A DNA stretch of 64,000 nucleotides, taken from positions 186,001 through 250,000 of the forward strand of contig CAVPTA010000014.1 of NCBI GenBank assembly GCA_963708645.1, read 5' to 3'. The stretch's first letter is position 1. The number at the start of each line of letters is the position of its first letter. The position numbers and the translations under genes were made by a program. Origin of the DNA: RYN-133 sp963708645. GTDB taxonomy: Bacteria; Actinomycetota; Actinomycetes; Mycobacteriales; Jatrophihabitantaceae. Shown piece after piece: positions 1 through 9,040 of the stretch. The notes under the pieces were generated by a model, which had not been told where the DNA came from, did not search any database, and worked only from the letters and a program-made list of their open reading frames with translations.

Positions 1-1761
1 CCGGTGCTCGCCGCGACGCGCGCCGTCCAGCAGCGGTTCCCGTCGCTGCGCGTCGAGCAGGTCGGTCGGTCTCGCTCGACGAGGCGGTCAACGACCAGGT
101 GGCGCAAGACCTGTCATCGGCGGCGACGTTCAGCCTGCCGGTGACGCTGGTGATCCTGCTCATCGCCTTCGGCGCGATCATCGCGGCCGGCGTGCCGATG
201 CTGCTGGCGCTGTCGGCCGTCGGCGCGGCCACCGGGCTGTCGTCGCTGGTCTCGCACGTGATCCCCGACTCGGGCATCGACGTCCTCGATGATCCTGCTG
301 ATGGGCATGGCGGTCGGCGTCGACTACTCGCTGTTCTACGTCAAGCGGGCCCGCGCCGAACGGCACAGCGGCCGCAGCAAGCTCGACGCGATCGAGATCG
401 CGGCCGAGACGTCCGGGCACTCGGTGCTCGTCTCGGGCGCGGCGGTGATCGTCTCGATGCTCGGACTGTTCCTCGCCGACGACGTCACCTTCGCCTCGCT
501 GGCAGCCGGTTCGATCATCGTCGTCGCGGTCGCCGTGCTCGGGTCGCTGACCGTGCTGCCGGCGCTGCTCGTGCTGCTCGGGCAGCGGCATCGATCGGCC
601 GCGGGTGCCGGTGCTGTGGCGCTGGACGATGCACGCCCGCGAGCCGCGCCTGTGGCCGGCGCTGCTGCGCCCGTCGCTGCATCACCCGGCACGCACGCTG
701 GTCATCGCCGTGCTGTCGCGCTCGGCGCTGTCGCGGTGCCGGCCCTCGGGCTGACGCTCGCCTCGGACAGCGCACGATCGCTGCCGATCGTCGATCGCCG
801 AGAAGCAGACGCTCGATCGGCTCAATGCCGAGTTCCCGAGCCATCAGGCGTCCGTCGACGTCGTGGTCCGCGCGACGCCTGCGCAGTCCGCGCAGGTCAC
901 CGGCGCGCTCGACCACGCTCGCCGCGCGTCTCGCGCACGACCCGCAGTTCGTCGGACGCGGCCGGCCGCGCGTGTCAGCGCGACGGCACCGTGCACGTGC
1001 TCAGCGTCGACGCGCCCTTCGACGCCGAGTCGTCCAGGCGCGAGCCGGCGTCGACCGGCTGCGCGCCGACGCTCGTCCCCGCCGCGGTGCGCGGGATCCC
1101 CGGCGCGCAGTGGGCCGTCGGCGGCGAGGCGGCGACGCAACGTCGACCAGCGACCGCCACGCGGCCGACCGGCTGCCCTGGGTGATCGCGTTCGTCGTGC
1201 TGCTGACGATGCTGATGATGGGCTGGGTGTTCCGATCGGCCGTGATCGCGATCGGCACGGCGGTGATGAACCTGCTCTCGGCCGGCGCCGCGTTCGGCGT
1301 GCTCGTGCTGGTCTTCCAGCACCACTGGGCCGAGGGTCTGCTCGGGTTCCACTCGACCGGAACGGTGATCAACTGGATCCCGCTGTTCACGTTCGCCGTG
1401 CTGTTCGGGCTGTCGATGGACTACCACGTGTTCGTGCTCGGGCACATCCGCGAGGCGCAGCGAGCGGGCTGTCGACCGCGGGACGCGGTGCGCACCGGGA
1501 TCGTCCGCTCGGCAGGCACGGTGACCAGCGCGGCGATCGTGATGGTGTCGGTGTTCGCGATCTTCGCCTCGCTGCACATGATCGAGATGAAGGAGCTCGG
1601 GCTCGGCCTCGCGGTCGCGGTGCTCGTCGACGCGCTCGTCGTGCGCGTCGTCGTCCTGCCCGCGTTGCTTGATGCTGCTCGGCAAGGCGCGCGCCGCGCG
1701 CGGCGGCGCATCGAGCCGGTGCGCGAGCGCGGCGGCGGAGCGGCTACTCGTCGGCCAGTGA
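1..1761 (+). CDS. MMPL family membrane transporter, 5' end outside window, frameshifted
   Basis: This is the C-terminal part of an RND/MMPL-type exporter, a proton-driven pump of the inner membrane that usually moves lipids or hydrophobic compounds. Membrane-rich segments appear in order: a segment near 130-280, the typical MAVGVDYSLFYVKRARAE motif near 300-350, a second hydrophobic block to about 590, and after a soluble loop LPWVIAFVVLLTMLMMGW near 1175 and FGLSMDYHVFVLGHIREA near 1410. The reading frame changes near 284 (extra C), several times between 600 and 1170, and near 1668 (CTTGATG where CTGATG is expected). The restored end is the TGA at 1759-1761, which overlaps the convergent small gene. 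The family call is firm; the substrate is unknown. A second MMPL lies at 25164-27418. Confidence 0.8.
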
Positions 1762-1953
1762 CATCGGTCCGTACACGGCGGAGCCGGCGTCGAGCAGGGT
1801 GACCTGCGCGATGCCGGCTTCGGCCAGTTCGCGGAAGTGCTCGCCGAGCCACGACTCGGCGTCGGCCTGGCTGGCGTGCGCCGGAGCGGCCGGAGTGTCG
1901 GCCCCGTCGACGACTGCGCCGGATGCGTCCTCGTACCGCCACGTCCATGTCAC
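1744..1953 (-). CDS. small conserved actinobacterial protein, unknown function
   Basis: A 69-residue protein starting with a GTG (VTWTWRYEDASG) and ending PMSLADE. The middle, SQADAESWLGEHFRELAEAG, followed by QVTLLDAGSAVYGPMSL, resembles a small family often seen in actinobacteria, with a WTWRYE start, a helix and a VYGPMSL end. No function is known to me. The start is chosen because a TAATGT -10 element lies exactly 7 nt upstream at 1961-1966, as for other leaderless genes here. It is convergent with the MMPL gene and diverges from the riboswitch-controlled B12 operon. Confidence 0.65.
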   Translation of the reverse strand: MTWTWRYEDASGAVVDGADTPAAPAHASQADAESWLGEHFRELAEAGIAQVTLLDAGSAVYGPMSLADE

Positions 1954-1960
1954 GTAACCG

Positions 1961-1966
1961 ACATTA
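1961..1966 (-). promoter_or_regulatory. -10 element, leaderless start of the small gene
   Basis: TAATGT on the minus strand, 7 nt before the GTG at 1953. It fits the TANNNT consensus for actinobacterial housekeeping promoters with transcription starting at the start codon. Confidence 0.5.
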
Positions 1967-1977
1967 GTTTGACCCTG

Positions 1978-2130
1978 ATCGGGCGTGGTGTGATGGGGTG
2001 AGCGCGATCCACCGCCCGACGCAGGGGAAGCCGGTCGAAGTCCGGCACTGACCCGCAGCCGTAGGTCCCGAGAGGGACGAGTCGGAATGCCTGCCCGGGT
2101 GCTTCGTCCATCACCGTCGAGGTCTGCGGT
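1978..2130 (+). ncRNA. cobalamin (B12) riboswitch
   Basis: The core GCCGGTCGAAGTCCGGC (2030-2046), followed at once by ACTGACCCGCAGCCGTA, matches the conserved part of adenosylcobalamin riboswitches (B12 box region: GCCGG..AAGTCCGGC, CTGACCCGCAACCGT). A GAGTCGGAATGCCTGCCCGGG segment follows, as expected for the 3' side of the aptamer. It lies about 80-200 nt upstream of the first gene of the ECF/transcobalamin-like operon, in the same direction. Between it and the start codon a GC-rich segment with GTGGC and GCCAC arms near 2142-2165 could form the expression platform. In this class, B12 binding normally lowers expression of uptake genes. Exact ends are approximate. Confidence 0.9.
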
Positions 2131-2207
2131 GCAGGGTCCGAGTGGCACCCGCTCCGCGGGGCCACCCTGACTCGAGCCACAGCCGCCCAACCAAGGGGCT
2201 GCTCAAA

Positions 2208-3739
2208 ATGCTTGCTCAGATGTTCTCGTCACGATCGGCCCGTCCACTCGCGCTGGCCACCGCCGGCGTGCTCACCGCTGTCGGTCGTCTTCGCCGCGCC
2301 GGCAGACGCGGCGACCCCGCAGACGACCACGTCGCCGGCCAAGGCTGCGGCCGGCTGGCTCGCCCAGCAGTTCACCAATCACTTCGACTACGCGGCAGCA
2401 CCTTCTTCGACGGCGGCACGACCGCGGACGCGATCTTCGCGCTGTCGGCGGCCGGCGTGGGCAAGACCAAGATCGACTCGGCGATGACGTACTTCCGCAA
2501 GCACGTCGACGACTACACCTCGCTGCACGACAAGACAGGCAAGCCGGGGCCCTACGACGGCTCGGTCGCCAAGACCGCGGTTGCCGCGCTCGTCGCCGGC
2601 GTCGACCCGACTCACTTCGGCGGCTACAACCTGCTGCACGCTCTCAAGCACGATCAGTGCACAACGGCGTCCGCACCGAAGAACAGCAAGGACACCAAGA
2701 CGCCGGTGTGCCCCGCGGCCGGGGCCGCACGCAACATCTATCTCCAGCGTCTCCGAGTCGCTCGCGATCCTGGCCGAGGCCCGTGGCGCGGCGAAGTACG
2801 GATCGACCTTCGCGCCGGACGGGGCGGCCCTGAGCTACTTCCTCTCGCTGCAGTGCGCCAACGGCGGATTCACCGTCGACACGGCCGGCGGCGCGCACTG
2901 CGTGGGCGATCCGGACGCGACCGGCTACGCGATGATGGCGCTGCAGGCAGCCGGCCACCAGTCGGCGGCGCTCGATCGCGCCGCGCAGTGGCTGAAGAAG
3001 ATCCGCAATGCCGATGGCTCGTGGACGGCGCAGCACGTGCACAACGTCGACTCGACCGGCCTGGCCGCAGCAGCGTTGCGCGCGCACGGCGTCGCCACCA
3101 GTCGGTCGGCGGCGTGGCTGACTTCGCAGCAGGTCAGAACCGGCCCGACGATCGGCGCCGGCGCGACCCGCGGTGCGCTGAAGTACAACGGCGCGTTCGA
3201 CGCGGCCTCCTCGGTGAAGGCGACGGCCGACGGCATTCTCGGGATGGTCGGCCGCGGCAGTCTCGCCACGCTGTCCGACGCGGCGGCGATCGCGGGCACG
3301 CCGGTGCTGGCATTGAAGCCCGGGACGGTGCAGCGCAAACGCGTTGTCGCCGGGCGTGCTCAGACGGTCAGCGCGACCGGCTTTGCCGCACACGAAGCAG
3401 TGGCCGGTGTGCTCCGCCCGGGTGGCCGCTCGGTCGGTACCGCACGCTCGGACAAGGACGGCAGCGTGACACTGACGTTCACCGTGCCCAGGTCGGCGAC
3501 CGGATCCCGCTCGGTGGTGCTCACCGGCGCGCGGAGCGGTTTGCGCACCGAGACGGCGTCGTTCCACATCGCGGCGGCTCCGGCCACTCGCAGCTGCGGC
3601 TCCGGCGGGCGGCGGCGCGCTTTCGCTGGCCGACACCGGACGCGATTCACGCCAGACGGTTGTCGAACTCGGGGTCGGGCTCGGTCTCGTCGTGACCGGC
3701 GCACTCGCTTTGGTGATCGGGAGGCGGCGCGCCGAATGA
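2208..3739 (+). CDS. secreted alpha/alpha-barrel B12-capture candidate with sortase-type anchor (frameshifted)
   Basis: Restored length is about 509 residues. After a signal peptide (cleavage near APADA-AT), residues about 35-330 form an alpha/alpha toroid with repeats such as CANGGFTVD and GDPDATGYAMMALQAAG. Automatic annotation would call this prenyltransferase/squalene-cyclase-like, but the DCTAD-type catalytic motif is not visible. Transcobalamin and intrinsic factor use the same barrel. A beta-rich region (about 365-460) follows, then SLADTG, a hydrophobic helix (VVELGVGLGLVVTGALALVI) and RRR, a LAxTG sorting signal of the class E sortase type. The frame shifts near 2279 (+1), 2397 (-1), 2741 (+1) and 3592 (+1). 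It is the first gene after the B12 riboswitch and its TGA overlaps the next ATG (ATGA). Inferred role: binding cobalamin at the cell surface. Confidence 0.75.
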
Positions 3740-4605
3740 GATCCGTCCTGACACTGCTGGCGAGCACGGTCGTCGCGGCCGCTGCCGTGGTCTCCGGCGC
3801 ATCTGCGGCGAGCGCCACCGCGCGGCACATCGGCATCGTCGTGCGCTACGCGAACGGGCACGTGTCCGCCGGCTGCACAACGGTCGGCGGCAACGGACTG
3901 CAGGTGCTCGAGCGCAAGCACACCGTCACGATGGGCACCCAGCAGTACAGCGGCTTCGTTCTCGAGATCGACGGCACCGGCACGTCGCGTCCGGACAACA
4001 CGCACTACTGGTCGTACTGGCACTCGAGCGGTCGCGGCGGCTGGACGTACGCCAGCTCCGGCGCCGGCTCGTACACGCCCAAGGCGGGGACGGTCGAGGG
4101 CTGGTCGTACGTGAACGGCCAGAGCACCGCGCCGAAGCCACGGTCGTACAGCTACGCGGCGCTGTGCGGACATCTCGACCCGACGCCGGCACCGAAGACC
4201 ACCCCCTCGTCGGCACCCGCGTCGACGCCGGCGTCCAGCGCCCGGCCGACGCAAAGCGCTCCCCCGCAGACGGCGACTCCGCCGGCGCCCACGCACGTTC
4301 CGGTCGCGATCCGGACCCGCTCGAACGCCGACGTCGCACCGCCGCCACCGCCGCGGCGGCACACGTCCGCCCCAGCCCATGCGCCGAGCGCGACGGCAAC
4401 CCATGCGCGAGAGCAATCGCACCCGACGCGCTCGGCCACGAAAGCACCGACCCGGCACGCCGACCCGACGACCGCGGCGCCGAGCCCGGTCGCGAAATCG
4501 ACCGACTCGTCGTCGTCGGCCGCGCTGCCCGCCATCGGCGCACTCGCCGTCGTGGCCGCACTCGGCGTCACCGCATGGCTCGTCGCCCGACGTCGCGCCG
4601 GCTGA
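3736..4605 (+). CDS. DUF4430 domain protein, membrane-anchored, B12 operon
   Basis: 289 residues and intact. A signal peptide (about 1-27, ending SAASA) is followed by a DUF4430 domain (about 30-140) with YWSYWHSSGRGGWTYASSG and a preceding block of beta strands. DUF4430 is the fold of the C-terminal beta domain of transcobalamin and intrinsic factor. A long Pro/Thr/Ser/Ala-rich stalk (about 145-258) leads to one hydrophobic segment (LPAIGALAVVAALGVTAWLVA) and a positive RRRAG tail. The domain would therefore be held outside the membrane on a stalk. Its ATG overlaps the stop of the barrel gene, and the EcfT start follows its stop directly, so translation is probably coupled. It likely completes the B12 site made by the barrel protein; this pairing is inference from fold and position. 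Confidence 0.8.
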   Translation: MRSVLTLLASTVVAAAAVVSGASAASATARHIGIVVRYANGHVSAGCTTVGGNGLQVLERKHTVTMGTQQYSGFVLEIDGTGTSRPDNTHYWSYWHSSGRGGWTYASSGAGSYTPKAGTVEGWSYVNGQSTAPKPRSYSYAALCGHLDPTPAPKTTPSSAPASTPASSARPTQSAPPQTATPPAPTHVPVAIRTRSNADVAPPPPPRRHTSAPAHAPSATATHAREQSHPTRSATKAPTRHADPTTAAPSPVAKSTDSSSSAALPAIGALAVVAALGVTAWLVARRRAG

Positions 4606-5701
4606 GTGATGCACGCGGCGCCTCGACTGCTGCACCCGGCTGCATGGTGGCTCTGGGCGCTCGCGCTGGCGTACGCGTCGATGCGGACAAATCAACCGCT
4701 GCTGCTGTTGGCGATCGCAGCCGTCGCCGCGCTGGTGGTCGGCGCGCGACGTGGACGTGCACCGTGGGCACGCGCGTACGGGTTGCTGCTCAAGCTCGCG
4801 ATGCTGACGATCGTCGTCACGGTGCTGCTGCAGGTGTTGCTCGGCGCGCGCTACCCCGGCCACACCCTGGTCAGCCTGCCCGCGGTGCCGTTGCCGAGCT
4901 GGCTCGGCGGCATCTCACTCGGCGGCCCGATCACCGGTGAGGCACTGCTGAACGCGTTCGTGTCCGGACTGCGGCTCGCGGTGTTGATCACCTGCTTCGG
5001 CGCAGCGAACGCGCTCGCACATCCGGCTCGACTGGCGCGGATCCTGCCTGCTGCGTTGTACGAGGTCGGGGTGGCAATCGTGGTCGCGCTGACCTTCGTG
5101 CCGCAGCTGGCCGAATCGCTCGTGCGTGTGCGATCCGCGCAACGGCTGCGCGGCCGCTCGATCGCGGGACTGCGCGGGCTGCGTGGCGTGGCTGTGCCCG
5201 TACTCGAAGAGGCGTTGGAGCGTGCGATTTCCCTTGCTGCGTCGATGGATTCGCGCGGTTATGGCCGCCGCGCACATCTACCTGCGTTGACCCGACGGCT
5301 CTCGGGCGGCGGCGTGCTGGTCGGCCTCGCCGCAGCCGTGGCCGGCACGTACCAGGTGATCTCGGCTGGCGGCGGTCATCGCCTCGGTATCGCGCTGCTC
5401 GGCGGCGGGACGGCGCTGGCGATCGTGGCAGGGTTCGTCGCCGGCCGCCGTGTTCAGCGCACGCGCTACCGGCCGGATCCGTGGCGTGGCCCGGAATGGC
5501 TCGTGGTCGGCATGCGGTGGCGTCGTTGCGGCGACGTACACGATCGATGTACACGACGCCCTGACCGAGGGAGTCGCGTTGGCGTGGCCGACACTGCATC
5601 TCGTGCCGTTCCTCGCGACGCTCGTCGCTGCCGTCCCGGCGTTCGCGACACCGGACGTTCCAACGGGCGTGCCCGTTGCGCCGCAGGTCGTGACGGCGTG
5701 A
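4606..5701 (+). CDS. ecfT: ECF transporter transmembrane component EcfT (one frameshift)
   Basis: About 364 residues. EcfT couples the ATPases to the substrate-binding S component of an energy-coupling factor importer. Several hydrophobic helices are present, and the two coupling motifs that contact the ATPases can be seen: SAQRLRGRS near residue 175 and SMDSRGYG near residue 212. The frame shifts once near 5513 (extra G); the restored tail ends VPVAPQVVTA. The start is the GTG at 4606 (an ATG follows at 4609), directly after the DUF4430 stop. The stop TGA overlaps the GTG of the ATPase gene (GTGA, 5698-5701). It lies in the riboswitch-controlled operon, so cobalamin or a corrinoid precursor is the likely substrate. 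Confidence 0.85.
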
Positions 5702-7396
5702 TCGACTTCGAGAACGTCACCATCCGCTACTCGGGTGCCGAGGAACCCGTGCTGCGCGACGTGACCGTGCACGTCCCCGAGGGTGAGTTGTGCGTCGTCG
5801 TCGGCAGCACCGGCAGCGGCAAGTCGACCTTGCTCGGCGCGGTCAACGGTCTCGTGCCGCACTTCACCGGCGGCCGGTTGTCCGGACGGGTGCGCGTCGA
5901 CGGGCGTGACACCCGCACCCACCCGCCGCGCGAACTCGCCGACGTGGTCGGCGTCGTCGGGCAGAACCCGACCGCAACGTTCGTCGCCGACACGGTCGAG
6001 GACGAGCTCGCCTACACGATGGAATCGCTCGGGGTGCCGGCCGACGTGATGCGCCGCCGCGTCGAGGACACCCTCGATCTGCTCGGGCTCGTCGACCTGC
6101 GCGCCCGCGCGGTGTCGACGCTGTCCGGCGGGCAGGCGCAGCGGGTCGCGATCGGCGCGGTGCTCACGGCGCATCCGCGGGTGCTCGTGCTCGACGAGCC
6201 GACCTCGGCACTCGACCCGGCCGCCGCCGAGGACGTGCTCGCCGCCGTGCAGCGGCTCGTCCACGATCTCGGACTCACCGTGCTGATGGCCGAGCATCGG
6301 CTCGAACGCGTTGTGCAGCATGCCGATTCGTTGCTGTGGCTGCCCGGCGACGGCACGGCGATCCGCGACGAGCCGGCGGCGATCATGCAGCGCACGACGA
6401 GCACTCCCCCGGTCGTCACGCTCGCGCGTGCCGTCGGGTGGACGCCGCCGCCACTGACCGTGCGCGACGCACGTGGACCGGCCCGGTCGCTGCGCGAACG
6501 CCTCCCGGCCGTCCCGGTCGCCGTGGCCGACCCACCGCTGGGCGCGACAGCGGCGCATACGGCCAAGCTGACCGTGCGCTACGGCTCGCTCGTCGCGCTG
6601 CGCGCGGTCTCGCTGACCGTGCGCGCCGGCGAGATCATCGCGCTGATGGGCCGCAACGGTGCCGGCAAGTCGACGCTGCTCGGCGCGCTGTGCGGACTGG
6701 TGACGCCCGGCGCAGGCAGCGCGCGCGTGGCCGACCGCGACCCCGCCGCATTGAAGGGCCGCGACCTGATCCGGCACGTCGGCGTCGTCCCTCAGCAGCC
6801 GGGCGATCTGCTCTACGCCGACACCGTCGCCGAGGAATGCCGCGCCGCCGACCGCGAGGCGGGCGTCGCAGCAGGTACGACCGCGGCGCTGCTCACCCGG
6901 CTCGTCGGCGGCGAGCTCGACGTCGCGTCTGCACCCGCGCGATCTGTCCGAGGGGCAACGGCTGTGTGTCGCGCTGGCCGTCGTCCTCGCCGCCGCGCCG
7001 CCGTTGCTGCTGCTCGACGAGCCGACGCGCGGACTCGACTACCCGGCCAAGGCGCGTCTCGTGTCGACGCTGCGCGAGCTCGCCGCGGACGGCCACGCGG
7101 TCGTGCTGGCAACGCACGACGTCGAACTGGCCGCCGAGGTCAGCGCGCGCACGGTCGTCCTCGCCGACGGCGAGGTCGTCGCCGACGGCCCGAGCCGCGA
7201 CGTCGTCACGCAGTCGCCGGTGTTCGCGCCGCAGGTCGCCAAGGTGCTCGCGCCGCTGCCGTACCTCACCGTCGGTGACGTCGAGCGCTCGCTCCCTGAG
7301 CGACGCTTGCGGAGCGAGGCAGCAATATCGCTCGCGACGCCAGGCGCGAGTGGCAGCGCCGATCGGCGAGCGGAGCGAGCGGCCATGAGGCGATGA
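5698..7396 (+). CDS. fused double ATP-binding subunit of ECF transporter (EcfA-EcfA)
   Basis: About 565 residues with two ABC ATPase domains in one chain. Domain 1 has Walker A GSTGSGKST (about 35-43), signature LSGGQAQR (about 141) and Walker B VLVLDEPTSALD (about 161). Domain 2 has Walker A GRNGAGKST (about 317), signature LSEGQ and Walker B LLLLDEPTRGLD (about 437). Most ECF modules use two separate proteins, EcfA1 and EcfA2; fusions are known in actinobacteria. A frameshift (+1) lies near 6936, just before the second signature. The last 35 codons read through a short inverted-repeat element and give a low-complexity tail (RSLPERRLRSEAA) with no counterpart in the family. GTG start overlaps the ecfT stop. 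Confidence 0.88.
7286..7381. repeat. short inverted-repeat-bounded element inside a coding end
   Basis: CGCTCGCTCC at 7286-7295 is the exact reverse complement of GGAGCGAGCG at 7372-7381. The roughly 96 bp between contain further GCGAGC/GCTCGC words. The segment is translated as the odd tail of the ATPase gene. It looks like a REP or small palindromic mobile element that inserted near the stop codon. Only one copy is in the window, so mobility is unproven. Confidence 0.5.
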
Positions 7397-7397
7397 C

Positions 7398-8206
7398 ATG
7401 AACCGTGCGCTGGAACTCAAGCCCAGGGCGCTCACCGCGATCGTCGCGGTGACCCTCGTCGGCATCGGCGCGTTCGTGTGGCCACTCGTGCTCGGCTTCT
7501 CGGCGGCCGATTCCGGCCACGACCGCGACGCGCCGTGGGTGTTCTTGATCATGCTGCCGCTGCTGCTGCTGGTCGTCGCGGCCGAGATCGCGGACGGCGG
7601 CATGGACGCGAAAGCTGTCGCCACTGCTCGGTGTGCTGTCGGGAGCGTGCGCGGTGCTGCGGCCGATCACCGGCGGCGTCAGCGGCGTGCAGCTGATGTT
7701 CTTCCTGCTCGTCCCTGCCGGGCGCGTGTTCGGGCCCGGGTTCGGCTTCGTGCTCGGCAACGTCGCGATGTTCGCGTCCGCGGCATTGACCGGTGGCGGC
7801 GGCCCGTGGCTGCCGTTCCAGATGCTCGCCGCCGGATGGGTCGGGATGTTCGCCGGCTGTCTGCCCCGCCTGCGCGGGCGGGCCGAATTGGTGCTGCTCG
7901 CGGCGTACGGCTTCGTGGCCGGCGTCGCATACGGGTTTGTGCTCAACCTGTGGTTCTGGCCGTTCGGCACGACCGGTGACGGGCGCGGGCGCCGCGGTGA
8001 CGTTCGTCCCCGGTGGCGCGGTGCTCGACAACCTGCGGCGCTGGCTCGCGTTCAGCACCTCGACCAGTCTCGGCTTCGACATCCCGCGCGGTCTAGCCAC
8101 GGCAATTGCGCTGCTGCTCGTCGGACGTCCCGTGCTGCTCGCGTTGCGGCGGGCCGCACGCCGGGCAGCCTTCGACGCAGTCCCTGAATTTCACGCCCTA
8201 GGCTGA
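7398..8206 (+). CDS. ECF transporter S component, probably for cobalamin (two frameshifts)
   Basis: About 268 residues restored. The S component sits in the membrane, binds the vitamin and docks on EcfT. About six hydrophobic segments are visible. The stretch GPWLPFQMLAAGWVGMFAG is typical of this S-component group, as is the region around VSGVQLMFFLLVPAGRVFG. The frame shifts +1 near 7628 (GCCACTGCTC) and +1 near 7973. The ATG follows the ATPase stop by one base. Specificity is inferred from the operon: riboswitch, barrel and DUF4430 genes upstream, CobT-like gene downstream. A related S component for alpha-ribazole is an alternative, given the CobT-like neighbour. Confidence 0.8.
8199..8204 (+). 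promoter_or_regulatory. -10 element, leaderless start of the CobT-like gene
   Basis: TAGGCT ends 7 nt before the GTG at 8212 and overlaps the stop codon of the S-component gene. The last gene of the B12 cluster may thus have its own riboswitch-independent promoter. Confidence 0.5.
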
Positions 8207-8211
8207 GCCGC

Positions 8212-9030
8212 GTGAACCTCGTCGCTGCCGGTGCGGACATCGAATGGCCCGACAGCGAGGCCGGTAGCGCACTTCGCGAACGGCTCGACGACGGATCCGA
8301 CTACGGCCATCTCGCCCCGCTCGCCCAGTGGTGGCGCGCGGCGCGGCCGCACGAGTCGCTCGAGCGTCCGCGTGGAGTGTTTCTCGGCGCACCGGTGAGC
8401 GATGCCGTCGCCGCCGTCGCCGACGACGTCCGGGTCACCTGGCGACACGTCGAGATCGACGACGACGCTGATCCGGTCGCCCGGGGTGCGTCGATCGCCG
8501 ACGAAGAGATCGACGCGGGTTGCGACCTGTTGCTCGTCGCTGCGTCCGGCGCCGAATCCGACGCCGCCGTCGCGGTGTCCGTGCTGACCAACACCGAGCC
8601 GGTGAAGGTGCTCGCCCGCGGCGCAGCGGCCACCGACCCCGACGCGTGGATGGAACGCGCTGTCGCGGTGCGCGACGGTCGCCGGGTCTGCATGCCGTTG
8701 CGGTCGGAGCCCGACCAGTTGCTCGCCGCGATCGGCAGCGCCCGGCTCGGCGTCATCGCGGGTCTCGTCCTGCGTGCGGCTGCGCGGCGCACGCCGGTAT
8801 TGCTCGACGGGCCGGCGGCGACCGCCGCTGCGCTCATCGCCTACGAGGCGCAACCGCGCGCGGTGCGGTGGTGGGCTGCTGCCGATCTCGGCTCCGACCC
8901 GCTCGAGGAGCTGGCGCAGACACGCATGGGTCAGCAGGCAGTGCTCGGTCTCGGCAGCGGGCTCGGCACCGGACTCGCCGCGCTGCTCACCGTCCCCGTC
9001 ATCCGCGCCGCCGGCGTCTTGGGGAACTAG
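8212..9030 (+). CDS. CobT-like protein (nicotinate-nucleotide:dimethylbenzimidazole phosphoribosyltransferase family), divergent
   Basis: 272 residues, intact. CobT enzymes activate the lower ligand base of cobalamin as alpha-ribazole phosphate. The C-terminal half matches the family closely: LGVIAGLVLRAAARRTPVLL, then DGPAATAAALIAYEAQP, and a final glycine-rich loop with LLTVPVIRAAG. It is shorter than standard CobT (about 350). The usual NTT-containing motif is not present, and the catalytic Glu of the LGEGSG loop is not visible; GLGSGLGTG stands in its place. It may therefore be a non-canonical or regulatory paralogue. It lies 5 bp after the ECF S component. The family assignment is good, the activity uncertain. 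Confidence 0.72.
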   Translation: MNLVAAGADIEWPDSEAGSALRERLDDGSDYGHLAPLAQWWRAARPHESLERPRGVFLGAPVSDAVAAVADDVRVTWRHVEIDDDADPVARGASIADEEIDAGCDLLLVAASGAESDAAVAVSVLTNTEPVKVLARGAAATDPDAWMERAVAVRDGRRVCMPLRSEPDQLLAAIGSARLGVIAGLVLRAAARRTPVLLDGPAATAAALIAYEAQPRAVRWWAAADLGSDPLEELAQTRMGQQAVLGLGSGLGTGLAALLTVPVIRAAGVLGN

Positions 9031-9033
9031 GGT
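9028..9033 (+). promoter_or_regulatory. -10 element, leaderless start of the AI-2E gene
   Basis: TAGGGT (its TAG is the stop of the CobT-like gene) ends 7 nt before the GTG at 9041. Same spacing as the other leaderless starts in the window. Confidence 0.5.
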
Positions 9034-9040
9034 TCGGACG

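Noticed and set aside
2208..3739. Squalene cyclase or prenyltransferase
   Set aside because: Only the toroid fold fits; secretion, sorting signal, missing catalytic motif and the B12 riboswitch point elsewhere.
2644..4863. 739-residue open frame on the minus strand
   Set aside because: Lies opposite the barrel and DUF4430 genes, is Arg-rich with no domain, and is a shadow of high-GC codon use.
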